A stretch of 64,000 bases of DNA from the NCBI GenBank assembly GCA_025618425.1, contig CM046841.1:9992654-10056653 (forward strand), in the 5' to 3' direction. The notes under the pieces were generated by a model. The model did not search any database and was not told where the DNA came from. It saw nothing but the letters and a program-made list of their open reading frames with translations. Position numbers and translations under genes: made by a program. The stretch is from Heliocidaris tuberculata (Eukaryota > Echinodermata > Echinoidea > Camarodonta > Echinometridae). This document shows, piece after piece, positions 21,701 through 31,772 of the stretch (positions are counted from its first letter, which is position 1; each line of letters begins with the position of its first letter).

Positions 21701-23814
21701 TACCCGATGCCAAATATTACCACCCAGCCGGCATGTCAACCAAGAAGAGGGAGGAGTTTCTGGCCTGGTACGCAGAAGAGGTGTCATCTGGGAGGGACTT
21801 TGTCATGGCAGAGGAAATACATGCCTACTGCGTTAGTGATGTGGACATCCTCAGAAGGTGCTGCCTCCAATTCAGGACCTTGTTCATGGAAGTTTCTCGG
21901 CGGTGTGAGATTGATCCAGGTGTAGATCCACTGTCGAAATGCATCACCATCGCCGCTGCCTGCCATCTCGTCTTTAGAAGAAACTTTCTCGAGAAGAAGA
22001 CGATTGGCATCATACCTCCACAAGGCTATGCACCTGAAGACATCCAATCCAATAAAGCCATACGATGGTTGACCCATGTTGCGGAGAAGGAGCAAGTCTA
22101 CATCCGACATGCACGAAATGAAGGAGAGGTGAAGATAGGAAAATACAAGGTGGATGGGTATTGCGAAGAGAACAAAACCGTCTATGAGTTCAACGGCTGT
22201 TTTTGGCATGGTTGCTCCAAGTGTTATTCCTTCGATACCGACAGTGGAAGAAGAGGACTCAAAAGAACAATGGGAGAAATACATCTCGACACACTGGAGA
22301 AGGAGAGGTACGTGAAAAACATCCTAAAAGACTGGCGTTACATCACGATGTGGGAATGCGACTGGAACGTGGAGGAGCAGACCATCCCCCGACACATCAT
22401 ACAGAAGCTTCCAAATCCTATTCCCCTGGATCCTCGTGAAGCTTTTTACGGCGGACGCACGAATGCCAGCTGCTTGCTCTATGAGTGTCAACAAGGAGAA
22501 AAAATAAAATACGTAGACTTCACGTCACTCTATCCAAGCATAAACAAGTATGGATCATATCCCTTGGGTCATCCTAAAGTCATAACAGAAAACTTCAAAG
22601 ATGCATCACAATATTATGGCTTCATTCGATGTACAGTCCTCCCCCCGCAAAATTTGTTTCACCCGGTCCTACCCATCAAAGTGAAGGGCAAACTCATGTT
22701 TCCACTCTGTCGTACCTGTTCCGAAATCAGTCAACAAACGCTTTGCCAGCATAGTGAAGAAGAAAGGATGCTTCGAAGTACCTGGGTCTCCCTTGAGCTG
22801 CAAAAGGCTGTTGAAATGGGGTACAGGATTCACAACATCGAGTCTGTCTGGCACTTCTCTGAGCAGTCAAAATACAAGAAGGAGGGCGACCGACCAATCG
22901 TGGACTCTGGCTTGTTCACGGTCTACATTAACACCTTCCTGAAAATCAAGCAGGAGGCATCAGGATGGCCAGAATGGTGTCGCACAGAGGAGGACAAAGC
23001 AAGGTACATCGCTGACTATCAGGTACACGAAGGCATTGAACTTGACCCAGAAAAGGTCAAGAAAAATAAGGGGCTACGTTCTCTGAGCAAACTCATGCTC
23101 AATTCCTTCTGGGGAAGGTTTGGCATGAGGAATAACCTCCCTGACACTAAAGTGGTGTTTGACCCCGCACAATTCTACGAGCTCCTGACTTCAGATGAAA
23201 TTGAAGTCAGTGACGTCAATTTTATCAATGACGAGGTCGTAGAGGTGCGCACCATCAGCAAGGACCAGTTTGAAAAAATGAGTCCTAAGGCAAGTGTGGT
23301 GATTGCTGCTTTCACCACAGCGCAAGCCAGGCTAAAGATGTTTGAGGTGTTGCATCGTTTGGGAGAACGTGTCCTGTATTATGATACCGACAGCATCGTG
23401 TACATTGAAAGAGCAGGTGTAGCTGGAGAATGGTGTCCTCCTCTCGGAGATTACCTCGGAGAACTGACGGATGAGCTGGATGGGAAACATATCACATCCT
23501 TCATCTCGGGCGGACCTAAAAACTACGCCTACAAAATCAACACTGGTGAAACCACATGCAAAGTGAAAGGAATCACATTAAACTTCAGCAATTCACAGGT
23601 GATCAACTATGAGACGATGAAGCAGATGGTCCAACAGGTCAACGGGCCTAATGGACCGGGAAAAGTCACCGTCACAGACCCCTATCAAATCACTCGAGTC
23701 AACAAAAAACAACGCATCGAAACTAGAGTGGGCCACAAGGACTACAGGATAGTGTATGACAAGCGGGTCATGAGAGATGATTTCTTCACTATTCCTTACG
23801 GTTATTTAAATTGA
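18741..23814 (+). CDS. pPolB: Protein-primed DNA polymerase B (three exons)
   Basis: Replicates the element from protein-primed ends. Proposed exons are 18741-18939, 19248-19385 and 19523-23814, joined at GTAAGT and GTGAGT donors and TAG acceptors, all phase 1; the sum is 1542 codons. The N-terminal ~230 residues are Ser/Pro-rich with AGPSTS repeats. A Cys/His cluster (20755-21096) suggests zinc binding. Exonuclease motifs follow: FDFE (21220), AHNFKSYDG (about 21439) and YCVSDVD (about 21826). Then come a VDGYCEE-EFNGCFWHGC block typical of Polinton polymerases, motif A DFTSLYPS (22516), motif B KLMLNSFWG (about 23089) and motif C YYDTDS (23377). All catalytic residues are present. The ATG choice at 18741 is inference: an in-frame stop lies just upstream, and a second Met is at 18765. 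Confidence 0.93.
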
Positions 23815-23894
23815 CCATCTGCCGGGTATACGCTAGATTTCATTTAATTGCATGATCACTCTACCTTACACATCACTTGCACAAAATCCATCGA

Positions 23895-24128
23895 ATGAGA
23901 AGCATGCTTTCTCCAGCGGGGCGTTTACCACTATTTGCTTTGCAGCAGACACCCAAGACGTGGGTTGGAATCCTCGTTCTTTTACTAGTAAACATTGCTA
24001 TTATCGCCTATATTTACTCCGGACACACCCTGGTTTCATCATCCTCATCCTCCGTGGCCTCCCACTTTCTAGCATCCTCTCTCTTCTCAACGCAAGAACC
24101 AGCATTCACTACAGACGCATACAATTAA
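23895..24128 (+). CDS. Possible small membrane protein
   Basis: A 77-codon frame in the 0.5-kb gap between polymerase and ATPase. It has a basic start (MRSML), then a ~20-residue hydrophobic run around WVGILVLLLVNIAIIAYIY, which would form one membrane-spanning helix, then a Ser-rich tail. An overlapping frame (23852-24277) on the same strand is also open, so coding is not certain. No family is recognised. Its position in a compact same-strand gene series is the main support. Confidence 0.35.
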   Translation: MRSMLSPAGRLPLFALQQTPKTWVGILVLLLVNIAIIAYIYSGHTLVSSSSSSVASHFLASSLFSTQEPAFTTDAYN

Positions 24129-24351
24129 CCATGGGCTCACAGCAATATCCAAGACGTGGGTTGAATATCATGGCACCATACTATAACTGTATATCAAATA
24201 TTGTTCAGAGCATGTACTTGTGTGTCTGTAAAATAATGTATTATATTAAGCGTGGATATGCCTTCATAAATCCATAGAATTCTATATATCTTTCATTTAT
24301 GGTGGGAAAGGCGAAACGAGGAGGATTGAAACTTTGGAGACGAATGTCATC

Positions 24352-24999
24352 ATGACCATTAAGTTTATTCATCCTTTCACCTGCATAGTAGCAGGCCCTA
24401 CGGGGAGTGGCAAGACTGTTTTTGTTAGAAAACTTTTAAAATACAATCGGGATATGATCGAACAACCTCCTCAAAAAATCATTTGGTGTTATGGAGTGTA
24501 TCAGAAAGCCTATACTGAAATGTTAAATGAAATACCAGGCATTGAATTTATTGAAGGATTTCCATGTAATTTTGAAAGTCTTGTTGATCCAAATGTTCGT
24601 AATTTGATTATTGTCGATGATTTGATGGCCGAATGTACCAAAGACACAAACATGACTAGCTTGTTTACACGAGGTTCACATCATCGCAACCTGTCTGTCA
24701 TATTTATTGTTCAGAATTTATTTCATGCCGGTAAAGAGACACGTACCATAAGTTTAAACGCTCAGTATTTGGTTATTTACAAAAATCCAAGAGATAAATC
24801 TCAAATAACTCATCTGGGGCGTCAACTCTATCCGGGTCAAACTAAATATGTACAAGAGGCTTACCATGACGCTACTAAAAATCCTTACGGTTATTTGTTG
24901 ATCGATTTGAAAGCCATTACACCTGAACCTCATAGGTTAAGAACACACATATTTCCTAATGAGTTTACCACTGTGTATGTCCCTAAAAGTATAAGGTAA
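24352..24999 (+). CDS. Genome-packaging ATPase (FtsK/HerA, A32-like)
   Basis: About 215 residues. The P-loop AGPTGSGKT lies about 15 residues from the start and a Walker B LIIVDDLM near residue 85, followed by a GSHHRNLSVIFIVQN segment that matches the sensor region of viral packaging ATPases. These enzymes drive DNA into preformed capsids. The open frame begins at a TTG at 24334; the ATG at 24352 (MTIKFIHPF) is chosen as start. It is followed after 34 bp by the next plus-strand gene. Length and motif order are as in other Polinton ATPases. Confidence 0.93.
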   Translation: MTIKFIHPFTCIVAGPTGSGKTVFVRKLLKYNRDMIEQPPQKIIWCYGVYQKAYTEMLNEIPGIEFIEGFPCNFESLVDPNVRNLIIVDDLMAECTKDTNMTSLFTRGSHHRNLSVIFIVQNLFHAGKETRTISLNAQYLVIYKNPRDKSQITHLGRQLYPGQTKYVQEAYHDATKNPYGYLLIDLKAITPEPHRLRTHIFPNEFTTVYVPKSIR

Positions 25000-25033
25000 G
25001 ATGTGATTTCATTTCACGATTCATTTGATCGTC

Positions 25034-25354
25034 ATGACTCAGAGGGTAAAGACCCATTTGCCTGAACTGCGTGTACTTGCCAAGTGCACTCCTCGGCAGA
25101 GGAAAGCTTTCTTACAGCATGCCAACAAAACACTCATTACCTGCCTTTCAGAATGCTGCGCAAATACTTTAAAAGGTAATGTTCCTCTGACAGCAACTCA
25201 AAAGAAGACTTTATCTCGGTATAAGAAGCACATTCGCCAAGCTGCGGGTAAACGCACCAACCACAAAACCAAGAGAGAAATTTTTGTGCAGAAGGGAGGA
25301 TTTTTAGGTGCGATCATTGGCCCAGTCTTACGGCTGTTGATGGGATCGGGATAA
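25034..25354 (+). CDS. Small basic Polinton protein with GG motif
   Basis: 106 residues from the ATG at 25034. It is Lys/Arg-rich with conserved-looking ALRK/ALSEC-type helices (RKAFLQHANKTLI, CLSECCANTL), then a basic stretch and a hydrophobic C-terminus after VQKGGFLGAIIG. The QKGG-F junction fits the loose adenain consensus (x-x-G-G before the cut), so the protein may be processed by the element's protease to release a hydrophobic peptide. Proteins of this shape recur in Polintons, but I cannot assign a function. The stop is 2 bp before the next ATG, suggesting co-transcription. Confidence 0.7.
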   Translation: MTQRVKTHLPELRVLAKCTPRQRKAFLQHANKTLITCLSECCANTLKGNVPLTATQKKTLSRYKKHIRQAAGKRTNHKTKREIFVQKGGFLGAIIGPVLRLLMGSG

Positions 25355-25356
25355 AT

Positions 25357-26115
25357 ATGGAACATACCAAGAAAATGACATTGGTACCGGAAGAATTGGC
25401 GCGTGCAGTTCAGGCATCCATGGGAAGCACTCAACCAACACGCAAGGTGTTATCCAACTTAGACGAAAGTATTCGGTCCATTTTAGAGTCAGATAATGTA
25501 TCGGATAAAGAAAAAGTGGTATTGTATCATGAAGCCTTGCAAAAGTATCTCCAACTGCAGCAACATGATGCAAGGCCTACATCTATTCACCTTAGAGTCA
25601 GTGAACAACCTTCTCCAGAAAGTAACGTTCGAGATGCACTCCCAAAGAGTGAGATGGAGCAAACAAGCTCCATAAGGGAACAAGTTTTAAAGATGTTGCC
25701 TGTAAAATTAAAACACAAGGCCACATTATTGATGGATCATATTTTGAAGCAACCGGAAGATGATTTATGGAGTTGGAATAGACGAGGTGAATTGATATTT
25801 AATGGCCGTGTTATAGGAGGTTCAAATATGATAGATTTGATGTATGATGTATTGAAAGATCGTAAAATAGTCAAGCCTACTGGCTGGCAATATTTCTTAC
25901 ATGTCCTGCGTGACGCAAATGTACCAGAGTCTTTGATCATGAATAAAGACCGACGTGAAATCTTGCAACAGATCAAATTGAAACCCATCGGTGCCGCAAA
26001 GTCTCCCAAAGTGTTACCCCAAACACCACCCATCATGACCACAAGGTCTAAAACACCTCTGCGTGCACCATCCAAAAAACCCAAGAAATCCACTTTGAAA
26101 TGGGAAACTTTTTGA
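25357..26115 (+). CDS. Uncharacterised Polinton protein, 252 aa
   Basis: It begins with an ATG 2 bp after the previous stop. The N-terminal half is helical and Gln/Glu-rich; a central block reads WSWNRRGELIFNGRVIGGSN followed by a GWQYFLHVLRDANVPESLI segment; the C-terminus is basic and Pro/Lys/Thr-rich (TRSKTPLRAPSKKPKKS). The central block resembles a protein found in many Polintons next to the ATPase, but its role is unknown to me. The basic tail suggests DNA or capsid-interior contact (inference). Confidence 0.7.
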   Translation: MEHTKKMTLVPEELARAVQASMGSTQPTRKVLSNLDESIRSILESDNVSDKEKVVLYHEALQKYLQLQQHDARPTSIHLRVSEQPSPESNVRDALPKSEMEQTSSIREQVLKMLPVKLKHKATLLMDHILKQPEDDLWSWNRRGELIFNGRVIGGSNMIDLMYDVLKDRKIVKPTGWQYFLHVLRDANVPESLIMNKDRREILQQIKLKPIGAAKSPKVLPQTPPIMTTRSKTPLRAPSKKPKKSTLKWETF

Positions 26116-26878
26116 AGATCCCTCCCGTAAACAATTTTTAGAGTACACTGGAAAGTTGCATTGTTTTTCCCCGTCTTTTATGATTATTATGTATTGAACT
26201 ACTCTTTTTATTATGTCATGTAAACACATACTGGACTATCTTCCAATTCTCTCATATTTCTCGCTCTCTCTCTCTCTCTCAAATTATCTTGTTTCCATAC
26301 TTTAAAAAAATTCTTTAATCCTGTTTCAGCAAAATTATTTGTGTTAACTCTTTCCAAACAACTGGATTGTATTCATTATAGATATTGTATCATTCCCCCA
26401 AATTCAAAGTGATAACTGTAATCCCATGACACTTGTAAGAAAAGAATATTGAAGACAATTGTATTTTATATGTAACTGAGACACTTTATTGAAATATATA
26501 TATATATATATCAAGACAATAAAATATGACATCAATGTATACATGACAATGAAATGATTTCCTTTTTCCCCATTTGTTCAAACGATGTATTTCTCTTAGC
26601 ATGCATGTATGAGTGTCTTTGTGTGTGATTGGTTTGTCAATACATTAATACATTTGAAAACGATTAAACCTCTACACTAGATTTGCACAAAACTATTCTA
26701 CTCTTTTTTTTTTTTTTTTTTTAATTTCCTGCACATAACTCTAGATACACAAAATTATACAATAATGACCTAAGTATAACAATATACATGTATACATATA
26801 CATTTTTTTTTTTAAAATCTAATACTTTCATAACTCAGTAGTAACTTCAAAATTTTCTCTACATTTATGAACTATCAT
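26116..26878. terminator. Convergent 3' region with poly(A) signals
   Basis: Non-coding gap where plus and minus gene blocks meet. AATAAA occurs on the plus strand at about 26519-26524 and TTTATT (minus-strand AATAAA) at about 26483-26488, around a TA microsatellite (26491-26512). It also has a CT run (26263-26281) and a T-run (26704-26723). The arrangement suits polyadenylation of both convergent transcripts. Confidence 0.6.
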
Positions 26879-27409
26879 TTATGAACTATCATTTAAAGAC
26901 TTTGCTATTTGTTTGAGAATGAAATTTGGATCGTGAATGGGTGCATTTCTGTTTGGATAGAGTCGTTGGATGGATGCGTGAACTTTTTTGTCATTTTGTG
27001 TGCGGCTCTGATTGAATGTAGATACAATACTAGCCATGCTATTTCCCCTGACCCGATGCAACAAAAAATACAGACAATATTGCCCGCACACTGCGGACCA
27101 GAATGATTGCAAGGACCTTTGGTTATAAGTCCATGCTTTGGAAAACTTGTTCAAGAAAGGTTTGAAATGAGGAGAACACATGGAAGGATGTCTCCCAAAT
27201 GAATCAAAGAATTCACCCATTTTACTTTTGGTAAAATAAATGGCTACCCAGTGGCTTCCTTCTTGGTTATGCCTATCTACATTGGCAATGAGAGCAGCAG
27301 GGTATGACTCAATGACTGGGGGTAAACGATTGGATGGGAAAACGCCCAAAAAGATGGTGTTTAGTTTAGGATCTGACATTCCAATATATCTTATTTTTGG
27401 GGTATCCAT
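26879..27409 (-). CDS. Adenain-type cysteine protease (C5/Ulp1 fold)
   Basis: 176 residues. Catalytic pieces appear in the family order: His in GSHWVAIYF, the acidic partner in EFFDSFG, then Gln and Cys in LQSFWSAVCGQYC. Proteases of this type mature capsid precursors in adenoviruses and are universal in Polintons. The open frame continues upstream to 27481 and would overlap the capsid gene; the ATG at 27409 (MDTPKIRYIG) lies just after the capsid stop at 27441 and is preferred. It is the last gene of the minus-strand morphogenesis block. Confidence 0.93.
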   Translation of the reverse strand: MDTPKIRYIGMSDPKLNTIFLGVFPSNRLPPVIESYPAALIANVDRHNQEGSHWVAIYFTKSKMGEFFDSFGRHPSMCSPHFKPFLNKFSKAWTYNQRSLQSFWSAVCGQYCLYFLLHRVRGNSMASIVSTFNQSRTQNDKKVHASIQRLYPNRNAPIHDPNFILKQIAKSLNDSS

Positions 27410-27440
27410 GACATATAAAATATAAGACCAAAGTTCAGTC

Positions 27441-28769
27441 TCAACCACCAAAATCAACGATAACGTTGCGGTTTCTGTCAATCTCTATCACACTTTCATA
27501 TTCTGCATAGACCATCACATTTACAGTCTCTGGTAGTGCTCTTGCAAACTGCATCTCCAGACGTACATTGCCATGTTTACGCAAATTGAAACAGTCTCCA
27601 GTGGAAAGGTCTGGTGTCATGTCAAACGCATACAGCGTGTATCCTTTGTCATAATCTGTTCGGGTAATCTGGTTTCCCTTGTCATGGAACATGGAATTGA
27701 TGCCTGAATAGAGGGTCTGGTAGGCTAAGATGAAGTTTGGGTCAGGTCCAGAAAAGTTGGGTCGGATGGGTTTCCATGGTATTTGCTCCGAGTCGGCGTA
27801 CAGGGCCAGAAAGTTCAGATCGTAATGATGAAAGTTGAAAGGATTCTTGGCGTAGTCCCCATTGAAAGCGGTGTTACTGACACAGCCAATCACGAGCCGT
27901 TTTGGCAGCTGCCCTAAGATGAGACTTTCTCTGGTGAAAGACAGGTTTCCTCGTGGTATAGAAAATGTTTTGACTTCAGCTCGCCGTATGGGATACTTGG
28001 CCGTTTGTGTCTCCAACGTCTTGGCATGGAGGAGAGCTGCCTCTGGGCTCAGTTTGATTCTTCTCACATGTAGCGATGCGCTGGTGATGAGAACTTTGTA
28101 ATTGGCGTTCTCGACGGACGACATCAGACTGAAGCTGTTCTTACTGCGATTGAGTTTAAGTTTAATGTCCACACCACCGAGCAGCAGTCTATCCTGAAAG
28201 ACCATGTCGAGATGGAGGACACCCACCATGTCCACGGTATTGCTCTCCTTTATAAAATGATGCCTCTCTCGTAGTCCTTGGTTACCATCTCCAGCACTTA
28301 GGGGGTTCCCATCGTCCATGTGACCGGGCGTGTCTTTGTAGAAGAGGGCGGATGTAAGTTGAGATTCTTTGGCTTCCGGTCCGTAGGTGAGTAATGTTTC
28401 GAGGGCAGCCCTGTAGGCGTAAGTGTTGGTTGATGGGGTGACGAGTCTGTCGTTCAGCATCATGTCGACATCGCTGAAGAGGGAGTGCAGGAACATGTTG
28501 GTAGGCCCAACTTGAGCTTCTCGATCCAGAGGCGTGCCATCGCCATTGACTACTTTTGCCTGGACATGGAGTAAACTTTGCGAGAGGTCTGTGTACTCTT
28601 CCGTGGATCCTTGGAGATGAAACTGGATGGGCGTTGAGTCCGATATGTTTGTAAGGGGAAAGAATTGCACCCATTTCCCTTTCTCCACAGTGGTTTGAGT
28701 TGGTGGGATGCTGAACAAATCGATTTCAGATTTTGAGCAATCACAAGACATGTGATGTATTCTCTCCAT
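27441..28769 (-). CDS. Major capsid protein (double jelly-roll)
   Basis: 442 residues, starting at the ATG at 28769 or at the Met six residues later. The N-terminus (IDLFSIPPTQTTVEKGKW) and the order of segments, including VRLEMQFARALPETVNVMVYAEYES near the C-terminus (given here as landmarks VRLEMQFA and VMVYAEYE), match the Polinton major capsid family, predicted to form the hexon-like double jelly-roll shell. Length is normal and no break is seen. Neighbours are the small basic protein (11 bp upstream) and the protease (31 bp downstream), the usual morphogenetic set. Confidence 0.88.
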   Translation of the reverse strand: MERIHHMSCDCSKSEIDLFSIPPTQTTVEKGKWVQFFPLTNISDSTPIQFHLQGSTEEYTDLSQSLLHVQAKVVNGDGTPLDREAQVGPTNMFLHSLFSDVDMMLNDRLVTPSTNTYAYRAALETLLTYGPEAKESQLTSALFYKDTPGHMDDGNPLSAGDGNQGLRERHHFIKESNTVDMVGVLHLDMVFQDRLLLGGVDIKLKLNRSKNSFSLMSSVENANYKVLITSASLHVRRIKLSPEAALLHAKTLETQTAKYPIRRAEVKTFSIPRGNLSFTRESLILGQLPKRLVIGCVSNTAFNGDYAKNPFNFHHYDLNFLALYADSEQIPWKPIRPNFSGPDPNFILAYQTLYSGINSMFHDKGNQITRTDYDKGYTLYAFDMTPDLSTGDCFNLRKHGNVRLEMQFARALPETVNVMVYAEYESVIEIDRNRNVIVDFGG

Positions 28770-28780
28770 CTTTACTGTTT

Positions 28781-29140
28781 CTAGCTGTCAAATATGTCAG
28801 ACGTTCTCCTTCTCTTAGCTGGTTGCAAACTGACGGGCTTCTTCTTTGAACGTTTCCTTTTAACCCTTTTTTTCGGTTGGCCTGTTGTCTTAGATGCCAA
28901 TTGCTGACCCAGTTTTTTGAGATTGGATGATGTGGCGGATGAGATGTTTTCCCCATTCGCTACATCACGCATCACGTTCAACCCGGTCTGCAGTGTTTTC
29001 TTGCCCACTAATTTTGCTCCCGATTTGACGATGGGGATGGCAGATTTAAGAAGCCCCCTCAACATACTACCCAAACCGTACCCCCTTTGCATTCGAGCTC
29101 CTCTAAAGATGGGTAATCCTCCTCCTCCTATATGCTCCAT
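28781..29140 (-). CDS. Small basic virion-associated protein (putative)
   Basis: 119 residues from the ATG at 29140. It starts MEHIGGGGLPIFRGAR, contains GYGLGSMLRGLLKSAIP followed by an amphipathic VKSGAKLVGKK segment, and ends in a very basic KRVKRKRSKKK tract. IGGG-G fits the adenain cleavage consensus (hydrophobic-x-G-x before G), suggesting maturation by the neighbouring protease. A glycine-rich amphipathic head plus polybasic tail recalls adenovirus core or membrane-lytic minor proteins, but homology is not established. It lies between the penton and major capsid genes with 18- and 11-bp gaps. Confidence 0.72.
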   Translation of the reverse strand: MEHIGGGGLPIFRGARMQRGYGLGSMLRGLLKSAIPIVKSGAKLVGKKTLQTGLNVMRDVANGENISSATSSNLKKLGQQLASKTTGQPKKRVKRKRSKKKPVSLQPAKRRRTSDIFDS

Positions 29141-29158
29141 GATGATGCAGTCCAATAA

Positions 29159-29917
29159 TCACAGGCTAAATGGATGTCTCCGTACAGATCGAAAGTGTAG
29201 TTTCAAGACCACCTTCCCGTTTTGAAATGGCACCTTATCCCCAAAATCACTCCTTATATCTATATGTATGGTGTCGATGTATTTAGTTTTCACAGGTAGG
29301 TAGTGGGGCATTTGGTAGGATCGTTCGATGACCTCGCCAGCTCGTTGGTGGTCTACCGATACAATCCTCAGCAGAGGAGCGCTGATATCCCCGACTCTCT
29401 GGTTTTCAACAATGTCAGTGTAAACGTACAAGGCATAAAGTCCTCCGTTGATGTCCGGAAAAAATTTGGCTTCTTCGTTGGAGTAGAGAGTACCTTCGGG
29501 AAAACCGAACAATTGTCCCAATCCCTCACTCAGGTAAACACTGCTGTTTGGATGTATCGTAGCCCTGACTTTGTGTGTTGCTGGATTAATGTTAAAACAA
29601 GCCTTGTTTCGCAGCTTGGCGGGCAAGGACTCATTGAATGCCATGCATATGCTCTGTGCATCTCTGTAATGTCCTTCGGGAATACGACCCACCGTGATAA
29701 CCTGATCTCCGATGGAAAAGCTGTATTTATTGTTCGTGAAGTTGACGTTATACCACGAATGGGGATAGATAATATCTACCAATGCCACTTCATATTCCCC
29801 ACGCAATACCAAAGGAGTTGCCAATTTGGTTGTGAAACTGGTCAACGTGTTATTGGGAAAATAACCCATAGAACTGTTGCTTGGCAGCGTGATATAAACT
29901 TGGTCTTCACTCTCCAT
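29159..29917 (-). CDS. Minor capsid protein (penton-like jelly-roll)
   Basis: 252 residues from the ATG at 29917. The opening VYITLPSNSSMGYFPNN, the TLTSFTTKLATPLVL segment, YEVALVDIIYPHSW and a C-terminal GKVVLKLHF strand are characteristic of the Polinton penton protein, predicted to have a single jelly-roll fold and to sit at capsid vertices. The frame is intact and of normal length. It follows the integrase stop by 23 bp on the same strand. Confidence 0.85.
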   Translation of the reverse strand: MESEDQVYITLPSNSSMGYFPNNTLTSFTTKLATPLVLRGEYEVALVDIIYPHSWYNVNFTNNKYSFSIGDQVITVGRIPEGHYRDAQSICMAFNESLPAKLRNKACFNINPATHKVRATIHPNSSVYLSEGLGQLFGFPEGTLYSNEEAKFFPDINGGLYALYVYTDIVENQRVGDISAPLLRIVSVDHQRAGEVIERSYQMPHYLPVKTKYIDTIHIDIRSDFGDKVPFQNGKVVLKLHFRSVRRHPFSL

Positions 29918-29940
29918 GATTGTAGGTTGAAATGGGGATG

Positions 29941-31023
29941 TTAACGCCTGTGGTAGGATTTTTGAATATTATCGACCCAGAGGTTAAAAGATGAAGGATA
30001 GCCCAAGAACTTAACAAAATATTCCTTTTTGCCATGGCGGGTTCTCCTTTTCAATATTTTTTCAACTCTAAACAGGCCCTCTTTGTCTTTCTTCACCTTC
30101 TGCAACTCCGGTTCATAGAAGGTACCTGTAACTTTCTCCCCAAGATCATCCTCCAAGTCATACACAGGCACGTCCCGCATCTTACGTCTGGTGACGTTAA
30201 ACACTTCTCTCGTCCAATTTGGGCGGTACCCCTTTTCAAATGTTTGTTTGGCTCTGCTTATGCGAACACGATCTCCCACTATATATTGTGGGTTTTTCTT
30301 CTTTTCACGCTTCTTCTTCATGTACAAGGTTTTCCAAATGTCTCCTTCATTGTCTTTTGTCACGAGTATGGGTTTGGTTTGAATGGAGCGGTGGTAAGAG
30401 TGATTGTAAGCCCTTACAAATCTGGGTAGCATGTTGATATATTTTGAGGTATCACGGTGGGTAAAGTACTTGTGCATCTTCTCCTTTAACGTGCGGTTAT
30501 ACCGTTCAATCACAGACGCTTTGGTGGTGTTGTTGGTCGTGTAAAAGTGTATGCCTTTTTTCTTCAAAAAGGACTGAAAAATTCTATTGGTAAATTCAGT
30601 CCCTTTGTCAGTCTGGATGTACACAGGTTCTCGTTTAGACTCGAGTATTTTCTTGAGTGCTTTCACCAAACTTTTTCCTGTTTTATTTTTGAGAGGAATG
30701 ACCCAAGCAAATTTGGATAACACATCGATACATGTCAACAGGTACTTGTACCCAGAGTTGTATTGTGATAAAGAAGCCATATCCACCAAATCAAGTTGCC
30801 ATAATTCATCCATAGCATAGGCCATGACCCGACTCTTTGTAAACTTTTTGCGTACGGGACGATGAAGAGTGTAGGTTTCATTGCCAGCCAACCATTCTCG
30901 CACCTGTTTCCGCGTCATCTTATACACTCCATCTTTTTTCACAAACTGATACAACTTCTCAGCTCCACCAAACCCTGCCTCATGCCCAGGATCTCCATAA
31001 ATTTTGCTCAAATATGCATCCAT
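29941..31023 (-). CDS. Polinton integrase with chromodomain
   Basis: 360 residues from the ATG at 31023. The retrovirus-like integrase core has the D,D-E triad: Asp in WQLDLVDMA, Asp in IQTDKGTEF and Glu in ASVIERYNRTLKEK. A C-terminal chromodomain-like block (FRVEKILKRR...EYFVKFLGYP...LWVDNI) follows and may direct target choice through chromatin. The N-terminal ~60 residues are probably the DNA-binding part. It would insert the element and create the observed 6-bp duplication. A TATAAA at 31091-31086 (minus strand) lies about 63 bp upstream of the start. Confidence 0.95.
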   Translation of the reverse strand: MDAYLSKIYGDPGHEAGFGGAEKLYQFVKKDGVYKMTRKQVREWLAGNETYTLHRPVRKKFTKSRVMAYAMDELWQLDLVDMASLSQYNSGYKYLLTCIDVLSKFAWVIPLKNKTGKSLVKALKKILESKREPVYIQTDKGTEFTNRIFQSFLKKKGIHFYTTNNTTKASVIERYNRTLKEKMHKYFTHRDTSKYINMLPRFVRAYNHSYHRSIQTKPILVTKDNEGDIWKTLYMKKKREKKKNPQYIVGDRVRISRAKQTFEKGYRPNWTREVFNVTRRKMRDVPVYDLEDDLGEKVTGTFYEPELQKVKKDKEGLFRVEKILKRRTRHGKKEYFVKFLGYPSSFNLWVDNIQKSYHRR

Positions 31024-31085
31024 ATTTCACCACTCTGCTAACATTACTTTTACCTGAATGACAACTTTTCATCTAGTGCATCATC

Positions 31086-31091
31086 ATTTAT
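31086..31091 (-). promoter_or_regulatory. TATA-like box upstream of integrase
   Basis: TATAAATG reads on the minus strand about 63 bp before the integrase ATG, the first gene of the tightly packed minus-strand block. Position suits a core promoter; this is inference from sequence only. Confidence 0.4.
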
Positions 31092-31099
31092 ACAGGACA

Positions 31100-31700
31100 T
31101 AAAAATATACATTTTCTCTTTTGTTCTCCTTTTTTTTTTTTTAGTTATCAGTTTGTTATTTAAAAAAAAAAATTTATTTTAATTCTTTTTTTTTTTACTT
31201 TTTTTGTTCTTTTTTTTTTTCATTTAAATTCATTCTCTTATTTTTTTTTTTATTCTTTTATTGTTTACTCTTTTTTTTTGTTCTTTTTATTTTCATTTAA
31301 ATTTATTTTATTTTTTTAATTTTTTTTTTTTATTTTATTTTTTTTTCTCACTCTTCTGTCTTTCTCTCTCTCTTTTTCTTCTATCTCTCTCTCCCTCTTT
31401 GCTTTCTCTTTTCTCTCTCTCCTATTTCTCTCATTGATATCTCTCTTTTTTATCTCCCTCTCTCCTCTAATCCCTCTCTCTCTCTCTCTTTGCTATTTCT
31501 TTTTTTTTCTCTTTTCTATCTCTCTCTCTCTTTATCCTTTCAATCTTTTTTTTTAAAGAAAATTATTATTATAATTATATATATATTATTTTCAATCATC
31601 ACCACACTACCATAACTCAATGACGATTCCTCATACACTCCAGTACTAAACATGTATAAGCTGCAAACAGAAAATGACAGTTAAACATACATTTTATTAA
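31100..31700. other. T-rich and CT-rich intergenic spacer in the Polinton
   Basis: Long T-runs (31128-31340) and CT microsatellite (31360-31540) with no open frame. TTTATT at about 31693-31698 is a minus-strand AATAAA about 75 bp beyond the stop of the 31773 gene and may be its poly(A) signal. Confidence 0.6.
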
Positions 31701-31772
31701 TCAATTTCAAGAGGAACAAAAAAGAAATAAATAAATAATAATAATAGCATTGTCAAAAAATGAGTACTGCAC

